Below are positions 17,603-25,658 of a stretch of 50,780 nt of DNA, piece after piece (position 1 is the stretch's first letter; each line of letters begins with the position of its first letter). The position numbers and the translations under genes were made by a program. Source of the stretch: Coriobacteriia bacterium (GTDB lineage Bacteria > Actinomycetota > Coriobacteriia > Anaerosomatales > PHET01); assembly GCA_034370385.1 (NCBI GenBank), contig JAXMKZ010000022.1:68027-118806 (forward strand), written 5' to 3'. Under the pieces are notes generated by a model. That model was given only the letters and a program-made list of their open reading frames with translations. It ran no database searches and was not told the origin of the DNA.

Positions 17603-18913
17603 CTATAGCTCGTGGAAGAGCGTCGGTGGCAGCGGCGGCTCTGCGGCCACCGCCACAGACGACATGAAGCGCTCCTGCGCGGCATCGAGTCGCTCCGTGG
17701 ACGCAGCGTAGAGCGTCGCCAAGGGGTCGCCCACTGCCACCGCGTCCCCCGTCCGGACTTTCAAGACGAGTCCGGCGCCCGGATCGATGAGGTCTTCGAG
17801 GGTCTCCCTACCCGCGCCGGTCAGCATCGCCGCCCTACCCACCCCTGACGCATCGAATCCTGCGACATAGCCGGAGCGATCCGATCGTACGACACGCTCG
17901 AGCGCTGTTCCGGGCAGCGACGCAGGGTCATCAACCACGGCCGGATCGCCGCCCTGCGCTACGACCCACTCCCGCATCTTGGCCAAGGCAGCCCCGGAAG
18001 TGATCGCTTCGGCGACCCGCACCCGGGCAGCATCTCGATCCGCAGCAGCGCCACCCATGACGAGTAGTCGTGCCGCCGAAGCACAGGACACCTCGCGAAG
18101 CGCAGCCGACGTCGACGATCCCTGCAACACCCGGATCGCTTCGGCGACCTCGAGCGCATTGCCCACACTCATGCCAAGAGGCTCATTCATGTCGGTGAGC
18201 TCACACACGACCTCGCGTCCCAGTTCCCGGCCCACGCGCACGAGCTCAGATGCGAGCTCACGGGCGTCGTCGAGGGTGCGCATGAACGCGCCGGAACCGA
18301 CCTTCACATCGAGCAGGATGGCATCGGCTCCCCCGGCGATCTTCTTCGAGATGATGGATCCGACAATCAAGGGAATGCTCGGCACCGTCGCCGTCACGTC
18401 ACGCAGCGCATACATCTTCTTGTCCGCAGGATCGATGTCCGGAGTCTGCGCGATGACCGCGATGCCGATGCGTCGAACCTGCTCGACGAAGTCCTCCGCG
18501 GACAGCTCCACTCGAAAGCCCGGGATCGACTCCAGCTTGTCGAGGGTCCCGCCGGTGTGCCCGAGCCCTCGCCCGCTCATCTTGGCCACAGGAACCCCGC
18601 ACGCCGCCACGATGGGCGCGATCACCAGCGTGGCAGTGTCGGCCACCCCGCCCGTGGAGTGCTTGTCCACCTTGACGCCAGGAATCGACGACAGGTCGAC
18701 GACTCTGCCTGACCGCACCATGGCATCCGTGAGCCAGACGGTCTCATCGGCGTTCAAGCCCTTGAGGTAGGCGGCCATCATCCATGCGGCCATCTGGTAG
18801 TCAGGCATCTCGCCCGTCGAGAAGCCGGCGACGACCCGATCGATGTCGCGCCGCGCGTGTGCGCCTCCGTCACGCTTGACCTCGATGAGCTCTTCGAAGG
18901 TCGGAGCGCTCAC
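17603..18913 (-). CDS. Pyrimidine-nucleoside (thymidine) phosphorylase
   Basis: Phosphorolysis of thymidine, deoxyuridine or uridine to base plus (deoxy)ribose-1-phosphate. The family signature SGRGLGHTGGTLDKLES is present, preceded by KVDKHSTGGV, which forms the phosphate site. The frame opens at 18955, but the GTG at 18913 overlaps the deoB stop as GTGA and begins at MSAPTFEELIEVKRDGG, the normal N terminus, so it is preferred (436 residues). With deoB it converts deoxynucleosides into deoxyribose-5-phosphate. Whether it is strictly DeoA or the broader Pdp type cannot be told here. Confidence 0.93.
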   Translation of the reverse strand: MSAPTFEELIEVKRDGGAHARRDIDRVVAGFSTGEMPDYQMAAWMMAAYLKGLNADETVWLTDAMVRSGRVVDLSSIPGVKVDKHSTGGVADTATLVIAPIVAACGVPVAKMSGRGLGHTGGTLDKLESIPGFRVELSAEDFVEQVRRIGIAVIAQTPDIDPADKKMYALRDVTATVPSIPLIVGSIISKKIAGGADAILLDVKVGSGAFMRTLDDARELASELVRVGRELGREVVCELTDMNEPLGMSVGNALEVAEAIRVLQGSSTSAALREVSCASAARLLVMGGAAADRDAARVRVAEAITSGAALAKMREWVVAQGGDPAVVDDPASLPGTALERVVRSDRSGYVAGFDASGVGRAAMLTGAGRETLEDLIDPGAGLVLKVRTGDAVAVGDPLATLYAASTERLDAAQERFMSSVAVAAEPPLPPTLFHEL

Positions 18914-20106
18914 TGCCCGCGCACCTCGGCAAGAAAACTCGCTCCCCTGCCACACGACCCCGCGAGCCCGTAGAAGTCCAAGACGGTCTCACCGATGTCG
19001 GCGAAGGTCGAACGAGTGCCCAGATCGACCCCGCCTTCGACGCCCTTCACGCATGCGATCAACGGCGTGTACTCGCGCGAATGATCCGTGGAGTCGCTCG
19101 TCGGATCGCACCCGTGATCCGCGGTGAGGATGAACAGGTCTCCGGGGCGCATGGCTTCCACGAGTTCGGGAATGCGGGCATCGACCGCCTCGAGTCCGCG
19201 TGCGTACCCCTCGGCGTCGTTGCGATGCCCCCAGATCATGTCGAAATCCACGAGGTTCGCGAAGACGAATCCGTTGTCCGTATCGTCGTTGACGCGGGCG
19301 AGCAGATTGTCGAACCCGTGCATGTTGTTCTCGGAGTGGGGTGACTCGCAGATGCCGCGCCATGCGAAGATCTCGCCGATCTTGCCGATGCCGTAGCTCA
19401 GGATGCCGGCCTCGGAGAGCCGATCAAGAACGGTGGGCTCAGGTGGCTCAAGTGCGAAGTCGCGCCGACGATGGGTGCGCTGGAATACGCCGGCCGCATC
19501 AGGGCCGATGAAGGGCCGCGCGATGATGCGCCCCACCGCATGCTCGCCCACGCAGACGCGGTTGCGGGCGATCGAGCACAGCTCGTACAGGCGCTCGATC
19601 GGAATCACATCCTCGTGGGCTGCGATCTGGAAGACGCTGTCAGCGCTCGTATAGATGATGGGGTTTCCCGAGGACAGATGCTCAGCGCCCAGCTCCTGGA
19701 TGATGACCGTGCCACTTGCGGGGTGGTTCCCGAGCCAACCGAGCCCCGTCTCCCGCGTCCAGGCCTCCATCACGTCGTGGGGGAAGCCATCCTCGTAGGT
19801 GGGGAACGCCCGCTTGAGCTGCATTCCCATCATCTCCCAGTGCCCGGTCGTGGTGTCCTTGCCCGCAGAAGCCTCAGCATTGCGACCCCACGAAGCGCGC
19901 GGTTTCGCCACGCGCGCGACACCCTCGATATCGGTGATGTTGCCCAGGCCCATCGCGCCCAGGTTCGGCATCGAAAGGCCACCGGCGGCACGGGAGGTGT
20001 TTCCGATGGTGTTGGCGCCGGCATCACCGTACTCTGCGGCATCGGGCAGCTCCCCGACACCGACGCTGTCCAGAACCAAGACGATAGCTCGGGGCTGTCG
20101 TCCCAT
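18910..20106 (-). CDS. deoB: Phosphopentomutase
   Basis: Interconverts (deoxy)ribose-1-phosphate and (deoxy)ribose-5-phosphate. It belongs to the alkaline-phosphatase-like metalloenzymes: the N-terminal metal aspartate is in VLVLDSVGVGELPDA, the phosphorylated threonine region is GKDTTTGHWEMMG, and the C-terminal metal ligands are in LTADHGCDPT. The length of 398 residues is normal. It lies 2 bases after the pilB-like gene and overlaps the phosphorylase gene, forming a nucleoside salvage pair. Confidence 0.95.
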   Translation of the reverse strand: MGRQPRAIVLVLDSVGVGELPDAAEYGDAGANTIGNTSRAAGGLSMPNLGAMGLGNITDIEGVARVAKPRASWGRNAEASAGKDTTTGHWEMMGMQLKRAFPTYEDGFPHDVMEAWTRETGLGWLGNHPASGTVIIQELGAEHLSSGNPIIYTSADSVFQIAAHEDVIPIERLYELCSIARNRVCVGEHAVGRIIARPFIGPDAAGVFQRTHRRRDFALEPPEPTVLDRLSEAGILSYGIGKIGEIFAWRGICESPHSENNMHGFDNLLARVNDDTDNGFVFANLVDFDMIWGHRNDAEGYARGLEAVDARIPELVEAMRPGDLFILTADHGCDPTSDSTDHSREYTPLIACVKGVEGGVDLGTRSTFADIGETVLDFYGLAGSCGRGASFLAEVRGQ

Positions 20107-20108
20107 GA

Positions 20109-21779
20109 TCAGACCACCACCCTCTCGACCTCATCGAGCGTGGTCAGGCCCAAAGCGACTTTGCGCAGCGCGTCCTGCCTCAGAGTGCGCATGCCGCGGG
20201 CGATGGCGGCCTCTCGAAGCTCCGCAGACGCTGCGTGGCGCAGGAACATGGCGTGCATGTCCGGCGTGAACTCCATCACTTCGAACACGCCCAACCGGCC
20301 GCGGTATCCGGTCATGCCGCACCGTTCACACCCAACCGCCTCGTAGAGAACCAGGCTCTCTAGTTCGGCCTCGGGAAAGCCGATCGCCCTGAGGAGCTCG
20401 TTCTCCTTGTGCGCCTCTCGCTTACAGTGAGGACACAGCTGGCGCACGAGCCGTTGAGAAACCGCGCCCAGCAGGCCCGATGCCGTGATGTAGGGCGGCA
20501 CTCCCATGTCGGTGAGCCTGGTGAGCGCAGAAGGCGCGTCGTTCGTGTGGATGGATGTGAGAACCAAATGGCCGGTCAGCGCGGCCCTCACGGCGATCTC
20601 AGCCGTTTCCGGATCGCGCACCTCTCCCACCATCACGATGTCCGGGTCAGCCCGCAGAATCGTCCTGAGTCCAGCGGCAAAGGTGAGGTTGACCTTCTGA
20701 TTGACGGCTATCTGAGTGATGCCGTCCATCGTGTACTCAATGGGGTCCTCTACCGTGATGATCTTGCGCGCTGATGTGCTGATGGAGCTCAGAAGCGCGT
20801 AGAGGGTCGTGGACTTGCCGGAACCTGTGGGCCCGGCAACGAAGAGCGCCCCGTACGGCTTGCTGAGCATTGAGCGCACCAGCTTGAGGTCCTCGGAGTT
20901 CATCCCGATGTCCTCGATCGGATGAAACGCGACTTCACCGTCGAGGATGCGCAGCGTGATCGCTTCACCTCGCGGAGTAGGCAACGTTGCAACACGCACA
21001 TCGAGGGAGCGCTCTGCGACGCGCACGCTCAACCTGCCGTCCTGAGGTCGACGCCGCTCCGTGATGTCGAGGTCGGCCATGACCTTCACCCGCGACAGAA
21101 GCTCGGCCTGAGAGCTCTTCGGCAGTCCCGCCGCCTCTCTGAGCACGCCGTCTACGCGGTAGCGGACGCGGATTCCTTGCTCGTCAGGCTCGAAATGGAT
21201 GTCGCTCGCGCGCTCGAGCACCGCCTCCCGGATGATCTGGTTGACCACACGGACGACCGCTACTCCTGAGTCGTCATCACCGCTGGCCACCACGTCGACC
21301 GAGTCATTGCCCCGCTCAACGAGTTCAAGCTCCTGCAAGACGTCCGCCCCGGCCACGTACTTCTCGATAGCCAGACGAATCTGGGTGGCCGCGGCGACCA
21401 CCGCCAGCACGTGATATCCGGTCATGAGCTGCGCGTCGTCGACGGCCTCTATATCGAGAGGGTCGGCCATCGCGACGGTCAGCGTCTCGCCCTCCAGCGC
21501 GATGGGGATCATCGCGTGACGACGACACACCCGCAACGGCAGGGCGAGAGCGGCCTGCCGATCGATGGAGACCGTTGCGAGATTGACGTGAGCCAGCCCC
21601 TTCTGATCGGCCAGCGCCTGAGCGATCTGCTCTTCCGACAAGATGCCCTCGTGCACCAGCAGCTCGCCGATCTTGCCGCTGTACTCCTCCTGCGCAAGGA
21701 GAGCGGAGCCGAGCTGTTCGGTGGAGAGCAACCCAGCCGTCACGAGAATCTCGCCGAGCCGCTCGCGTGAGTACGTCAT
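20109..21779 (-). CDS. Type IV pilus assembly / type II secretion ATPase (PilB/GspE family)
   Basis: Cytoplasmic hexameric ATPase that powers pilus extension or type II secretion. The N terminus contains two consecutive MshEN-type repeats (LGEILVTAGLLSTEQL and IGELLVHEGILSEEQI), which in relatives bind c-di-GMP. Walker A is GPTGSGKSTTLYALL, Walker B is DPDIVMVGEVRDPETAEIA, and the zinc tetracysteine is present as CPHC and CERCGMTGYRGR. The length of 556 residues is normal for PilB. The ATG at 21779 has an AGGAG site. No pilT, pilC or pilin gene is nearby, so pilus versus secretion cannot be decided. Confidence 0.9.
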   Translation of the reverse strand: MTYSRERLGEILVTAGLLSTEQLGSALLAQEEYSGKIGELLVHEGILSEEQIAQALADQKGLAHVNLATVSIDRQAALALPLRVCRRHAMIPIALEGETLTVAMADPLDIEAVDDAQLMTGYHVLAVVAAATQIRLAIEKYVAGADVLQELELVERGNDSVDVVASGDDDSGVAVVRVVNQIIREAVLERASDIHFEPDEQGIRVRYRVDGVLREAAGLPKSSQAELLSRVKVMADLDITERRRPQDGRLSVRVAERSLDVRVATLPTPRGEAITLRILDGEVAFHPIEDIGMNSEDLKLVRSMLSKPYGALFVAGPTGSGKSTTLYALLSSISTSARKIITVEDPIEYTMDGITQIAVNQKVNLTFAAGLRTILRADPDIVMVGEVRDPETAEIAVRAALTGHLVLTSIHTNDAPSALTRLTDMGVPPYITASGLLGAVSQRLVRQLCPHCKREAHKENELLRAIGFPEAELESLVLYEAVGCERCGMTGYRGRLGVFEVMEFTPDMHAMFLRHAASAELREAAIARGMRTLRQDALRKVALGLTTLDEVERVVV

Positions 21780-21821
21780 TCGATTGCTCCTAGGTCAGGT
21801 TCACCAGGCGACGAGCTGATC

Positions 21822-22106
21822 TCATCCTCGCGAGCGAGCCACGCTGAGAAGCCACTCCACCAGCAGCAGGACGCCGATGGTGATGGCCGCAGTGATATCG
21901 AAGACGCCGCCGTAAGGGGTCTTGATAGGCTCTATGCCCAACGGGAGCACGAACCTGTCGGTGATCGTCAGGATGAGCTCACCCCATTGAGTCGCGGCAA
22001 GCGTGCCGAAGAACGAGATGACCATGCGTGCGGTGAGAGCGATCGCCACGACGATCAGCAGATCCATGACGATCGTGAGGATGGTACGAAGGGGCTTCGA
22101 GCTCAC
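21822..22106 (-). CDS. YggT-like small membrane protein
   Basis: A 94-residue protein with two long hydrophobic segments, near residues 8-35 (IVMDLLIVVAIALTARMVISF) and 65-88, separated by a loop ending RFVLPLGIEPIKTPYGG. This matches the YggT pattern of two membrane helices each preceded by a proline-containing re-entrant stretch, but the similarity is modest. The start is GTG at 22106 because AAAGGA lies 6 bases upstream; the open frame reaches 22145 without a better site. It lies between the FlgM-like gene and the PilB-like gene on the same strand. Confidence 0.6.
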   Translation of the reverse strand: MSSKPLRTILTIVMDLLIVVAIALTARMVISFFGTLAATQWGELILTITDRFVLPLGIEPIKTPYGGVFDITAAITIGVLLLVEWLLSVARSRG

Positions 22107-22229
22107 GGGGGGTCCTTTCGCGGCGTCAGAACGGTGCGGTACCACCGAATCTGATTATCCGCGCAAACGCCCCCAAAGCGCCAGCGCTGGGCGTGACCGC
22201 CCGCCGCCGCAGCGCCACCCCGCCCGCCG

Positions 22230-22484
22230 CTACCGCAAGCTGTCGGAGACGATGCGGGAGATCATCTTGCGGGCGACTTCTCCGCAGTCGAGAGTCCCAC
22301 CGCTCAGAAGACGCTGCCTCGCCTCGGCTACACGGTCCGCCCTGATCTCGGGCTGACGATCGACCACGTCGTGCACCTGGGCGATGAACTCCGCAGACAC
22401 GGGGATGTGGCTGCTGGTGGCGACGCAAGGACCACCGGCACAAAACTGGGCGGCAAGCTTGGCTTGTTCATCTGAGATAATCAT
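22230..22484 (-). CDS. flgM: FlgM-like anti-sigma-28 factor
   Basis: Small protein (84 residues from ATG 22484) whose C-terminal half has the FlgM pattern. DRQPEIRADRVAEARQRLL is followed by a GGTLDCGEVARKMISRIV segment, equivalent to the IR..RV..IK..I..G.Y.v....vA.k.l core that binds sigma-28. Family members hold the flagellar sigma factor inactive until the hook is complete. An in-frame ATG at 22532 also exists, but a sigma-28-type promoter ends right before 22484 and neither ATG has a Shine-Dalgarno site, so the shorter leaderless form is preferred. No other flagellar gene is in the window. N-terminal CxxxxC cysteines are unusual. Confidence 0.72.
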   Translation of the reverse strand: MIISDEQAKLAAQFCAGGPCVATSSHIPVSAEFIAQVHDVVDRQPEIRADRVAEARQRLLSGGTLDCGEVARKMISRIVSDSLR

Positions 22485-22491
22485 GTGCACT

Positions 22492-22518
22492 GTATCGGCC
22501 GCGTGAAGCGAGGCCTTA
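22492..22518 (-). promoter_or_regulatory. Sigma-28 (FliA/SigD/WhiG)-type promoter of the flgM-like gene
   Basis: On the minus strand TAAG at 22518-22515 is separated by exactly 15 bases from GCCGATAC at 22499-22492. The known sigma-28 consensus is TAAA-N15-GCCGATAA, so the -10 matches 7 of 8 and the -35 3 of 4. The expected transcription start, about 7 bases downstream, falls on or next to the A of the ATG at 22484, predicting a leaderless mRNA. A sigma-28 promoter in front of its own anti-sigma factor is the classic flgM feedback arrangement. Confidence 0.65.
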
Positions 22519-22586
22519 ACATCCAGGATCATGGAGGTCGTGTGTTTCTGTGACGCCGCGCACGCCGGGTGGTCGTCACCTACCCC

Positions 22587-22624
22587 AAAAAAGGGGGAGC
22601 CCCAAGGCCGGCACCTTGAGGCTC
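22587..22624 (-). terminator. Probable terminator of the nuo operon
   Basis: About 100 bases downstream of the nuoN stop, the minus strand can fold GAGCC-t-CAAGG against CCTTG-g-GGCTC (positions 22624-22597; two 5-bp helices around a 1x1 mismatch, 6-base loop), then CCCC and a run of six T (22592-22587). This fits an intrinsic terminator for the leftward operon, although four C separate stem and T-run. Confidence 0.5.
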
Positions 22625-22635
22625 AGGGGTAAGGG

Positions 22636-22653
22636 GTTGCATTCGCATGCAAC
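22636..22653. repeat. Perfect 7-bp hairpin between nuoN and the putative terminator
   Basis: GTTGCAT and ATGCAAC flank a 4-base loop (TCGC) 70 bases beyond nuoN. It lies just before the larger hairpin at 22597-22624 on the minus strand and may protect the operon 3' end or assist termination. No other feature was recognised in the 22533-22722 gap. Confidence 0.4.
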
Positions 22654-22722
22654 TTGTTGACGATTCTATCACCCCAGAACAAGACTCCTCAAGAGTCCCT
22701 TTACGTGCATTCAGGAAGCCGC

Positions 22723-24210
22723 CTAAAGGGCGAAGAGTCGCAGGGGCGCTTCCAGTCCAAGGAGGAAGGGCACCCAGCCGATCACGAGCAACGCCCCAGC
22801 CAGCACGCAGGTCACCACGATCGGCACCGTGAGGCCGCCGGAATCAGCCGCATCGGACGACTCCCCCTCACCCGAGTACAGGGCTCTGACGACGGCCCCG
22901 TAATAGGCGACGGAGACGACCGACGAGGCAATACCCACGACAACGAGGCCCGCGTAGCACCAGGAGGCTACGTCCAGCCCGCGTGCGCCAAGGGCCGAAG
23001 AAGCCGACACGGCGGCGCCAAACACCTGGAACTTGCCCCAGAACCCCGCCAGGGGCGGGATGCCGACAAGAGAGACCATGGCAAGCGCGATGCTGGCCCC
23101 AAGCAGCGGATGGGCTCGGGCGACCCCTTTGAGACCGGCGATCGAGCCATCCCACTCCGGACGCACCGACGTCACGGCGAACGCCCCGACGAACGCTGCG
23201 ACCGACCCCAGGGCGTACAGGCTCAGCTGCATGATGGCCGCGCCCGGATTGAGCGAAACCACGGCAACCAACGCGTAACCGGCCTGGGCGATCGCGGCGT
23301 ACCCGAGCATCCGCGTGTACGATCCCTGACCCAGGGCCCCGAGCGATCCCCACACCATCGATAGGGCTGCGATCACACCCAGTATCGGCAGCAGATCGCC
23401 CATCGCCGAACCAGACTCGAATACAGCCTCAGAAGCGGGGACCGCGCTGAAGAAGAAGATGGCCAACGCGCTTCCGGCCGCGAGTTTCGCAGGTCCCGCG
23501 AGGACACCTGCCGCCGGGGCCGGGGCGCACTGATAGGCGTCAGGGGCCCACGTGTGAAACGGAGCAAGACCGACCTTGAAGGCGAGACCGACAAAGACCA
23601 GAGCGAAGCCGGCGACAATCGGAATCGTGACCCCGGCGATCAGAACCGTCTTGCTCAACGAGGAGTACGCGGCATCACCGCGTGTCACGGCGCTCAGCAC
23701 ACCGATACCCATGACGAGAACAGCCGTCGCAACGGCCCCTTGGACGAAGTACTTCAGGGCTGACTCGGACGAAGCCCTACTGCGCGATGCCCCGACAAGA
23801 GCGTAGGCGCATACGGAAACCGTCTCGAGGGCAAGAAACGTCAGGACGAGGTCTGTGGACGACGCGGCAAGGACGCCGGCGGTGGCAGCCAGAGCCGCGA
23901 GCACGGTGACTCTCCCTCGCCACGCCACCTTGGAACCGAGAAGTGAGGCGACCGCTGCGCCGGTCAGCGCAAGGATCAGCCCCGAGACCGTCGACTGCGC
24001 GCCACCCACCGAGAACGTCTCGTAGACTGGGGTGGGTGCCGTCGTCGCACCACCGACCACTCCGGCGAGCCCCGCGGCGCCAAGCAGTGCTGCTGCTATG
24101 GCGCTCGAAGCGTGTGATTCTCGGGAGCCGAAGGCATCCGCCATCAGAGCCAGCACGCAACCCGTCAGAGCGGGCGCGACCATGAGCCAGAACAACGCAG
24201 TGGCCTCCAT
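22723..24210 (-). CDS. nuoN: NADH-quinone oxidoreductase subunit N
   Basis: Antiporter-like proton-pumping subunit of respiratory complex I, 495 residues, hydrophobic throughout. The core motifs of the Mrp-type family are recognisable: a transmembrane glutamate in FLALETVSVCAYALVG, a lysine helix GLAFKVGLAPFHTWAPDAY, and the discontinuous helix after it. It is the last gene of the operon, its ATG overlapping the region just after the nuoM stop, with a terminator-like hairpin downstream. Nothing suggests loss of function. Confidence 0.95.
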   Translation of the reverse strand: MEATALFWLMVAPALTGCVLALMADAFGSRESHASSAIAAALLGAAGLAGVVGGATTAPTPVYETFSVGGAQSTVSGLILALTGAAVASLLGSKVAWRGRVTVLAALAATAGVLAASSTDLVLTFLALETVSVCAYALVGASRSRASSESALKYFVQGAVATAVLVMGIGVLSAVTRGDAAYSSLSKTVLIAGVTIPIVAGFALVFVGLAFKVGLAPFHTWAPDAYQCAPAPAAGVLAGPAKLAAGSALAIFFFSAVPASEAVFESGSAMGDLLPILGVIAALSMVWGSLGALGQGSYTRMLGYAAIAQAGYALVAVVSLNPGAAIMQLSLYALGSVAAFVGAFAVTSVRPEWDGSIAGLKGVARAHPLLGASIALAMVSLVGIPPLAGFWGKFQVFGAAVSASSALGARGLDVASWCYAGLVVVGIASSVVSVAYYGAVVRALYSGEGESSDAADSGGLTVPIVVTCVLAGALLVIGWVPFLLGLEAPLRLFAL

Positions 24211-24211
24211 G

Positions 24212-25651
24212 TCACACTCCCCCGCTTGTGAGCCACGAAGACCCGCTCAAGACGGCATCCACGACACCGGTGATGAGGTGGGGGGCCAGGCCGATCAGCA
24301 CGATGGCTACGGCGAGGGCAGCCACCGTCAGGGTCTCGCGCGTACCGAGATCCCGCAGAGCGGTGAACTCTCCCGGTGGTCCTTGTACCGCCGACCTGAC
24401 AGCACGCAGATTGTACGCAGCAGCGAGGATGACTCCCCCACCCGCGAGTAACATCCACGCACCGTAGCTGCGGAACGCCTCCAGAAACGTCATGAACTCG
24501 CCCGGGAAGCCAGAGAGCCCGGGCAACCCGGCAGAGGCAAGCGCTGCGAAGACGAACGCCGTCCCCCAGCGAGGCATGATCGAGCCCAGCCCTCCGAAGG
24601 CAGACAGCTCCCGAGTGTGAACGCGCTCGTACAACACGCCCACAAGCAGGAACAGCATGCCCGCCACGAATCCGTGGCTGACCATCACAACAACGGCCGC
24701 GGCCCACGAAGCCGGGGTCGCCACGGCGATGGCCAGGGTAGCAAAGCCCATGTGGGCAACCGAAGAGTAGGCGATCAGGCGCTTCAGGTCGGTCTGTACG
24801 AGCGCCGTGGCGGCTCCCCAGACGATACCCACGAGCCCCAAGGCCGCCAAGACATCCGCTGCCGAAGCGAAGCCCTGCGGTGCGAACGGCACGGCAACAC
24901 GCATCAGGCCGTATCCGCCCATCTTGAGCAGGACGCCCGCAAGGATGATCGACCCCGCGGTGGGCGCCTCGGTGTGCGCATCGGGCAGCCACGTGTGCAA
25001 CGGGACCACGGGCACCTTGACGAGAAGCCCGAAGGCGATGACCCAGAAGAACCATGCGGGCATCCCCGGAACGCCGCCAGCCTCGGAGATGGTGTGGATG
25101 GAGGTGCTTCCGACCCGGACAAGCGCCATCAGAATCGCAGCCAGCAGCACCGCGCCTCCGGCAAACGTGTAGACGAGAAACTTCATCGAAGCACGGCGCG
25201 CATCCGCAGAACCCCAGCCCCCGATGAGCAGGAACATCGGCACGAGAACCGACTCCCAGGCGATGTAGAACAACAGAAGGCTGTCGGCCATGAACACCGC
25301 GCCGAGGGCGGCTTGAAGCAGAAGTAGCAACGCGAAATGGCCGCCTGGACGCCTGCTCTCGCCCCATGACGCCGAAGCAGCCGCAAGGCCGATCAATGCC
25401 GTCAGCGCCACGAACGGCAGAGCGAGCCCGTCGAGGCGCAGAGACCACACGATCTGACCCGCTCCCGCTGGAAGCCCGGTGAGCACCTCACCCGCGACCA
25501 CGGATGGAGCAACCACGGCGATCATCGCGGCCTGAAGGGCAGCCCCGCCCAACGCGAGCCAACGCGGACATCCCGGACATCTGCGCCCGGCCACGGCAGA
25601 CACCACAGCCAGCACCAGCGGCACGAGAACGATCAGATCCAGTACGACCAT
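24212..25651 (-). CDS. nuoM: NADH-quinone oxidoreductase subunit M
   Basis: Second antiporter-like pumping subunit of complex I. The transmembrane glutamate is in FYIAWESVLVPMFLLIG, the lysine motif in LLVKVPVVPLHTWLPDAH, and the discontinuous helix begins TEAPTAGSIILAGVLLKMGG. The frame extends to 25687, but the ATG at 25651 lies 9 bases after a strong GGGGAGGT site and beyond the nuoL stop, giving 479 residues, which is normal. It follows nuoL by 7 bases. A long minus-strand frame over the same DNA is only its shadow. Confidence 0.96.
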   Translation of the reverse strand: MVVLDLIVLVPLVLAVVSAVAGRRCPGCPRWLALGGAALQAAMIAVVAPSVVAGEVLTGLPAGAGQIVWSLRLDGLALPFVALTALIGLAAASASWGESRRPGGHFALLLLLQAALGAVFMADSLLLFYIAWESVLVPMFLLIGGWGSADARRASMKFLVYTFAGGAVLLAAILMALVRVGSTSIHTISEAGGVPGMPAWFFWVIAFGLLVKVPVVPLHTWLPDAHTEAPTAGSIILAGVLLKMGGYGLMRVAVPFAPQGFASAADVLAALGLVGIVWGAATALVQTDLKRLIAYSSVAHMGFATLAIAVATPASWAAAVVVMVSHGFVAGMLFLLVGVLYERVHTRELSAFGGLGSIMPRWGTAFVFAALASAGLPGLSGFPGEFMTFLEAFRSYGAWMLLAGGGVILAAAYNLRAVRSAVQGPPGEFTALRDLGTRETLTVAALAVAIVLIGLAPHLITGVVDAVLSGSSWLTSGGV

Positions 25652-25658
25652 CGCGCCG

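Noticed and set aside
24165-25448. Minus-strand frame of 427 codons overlapping nuoM and the start of nuoN
   Set aside because: It lies in another frame over well-recognised nuoM, has a composition dominated by Arg, Gly and Ala, and shows no domain. It is a GC-rich shadow frame.
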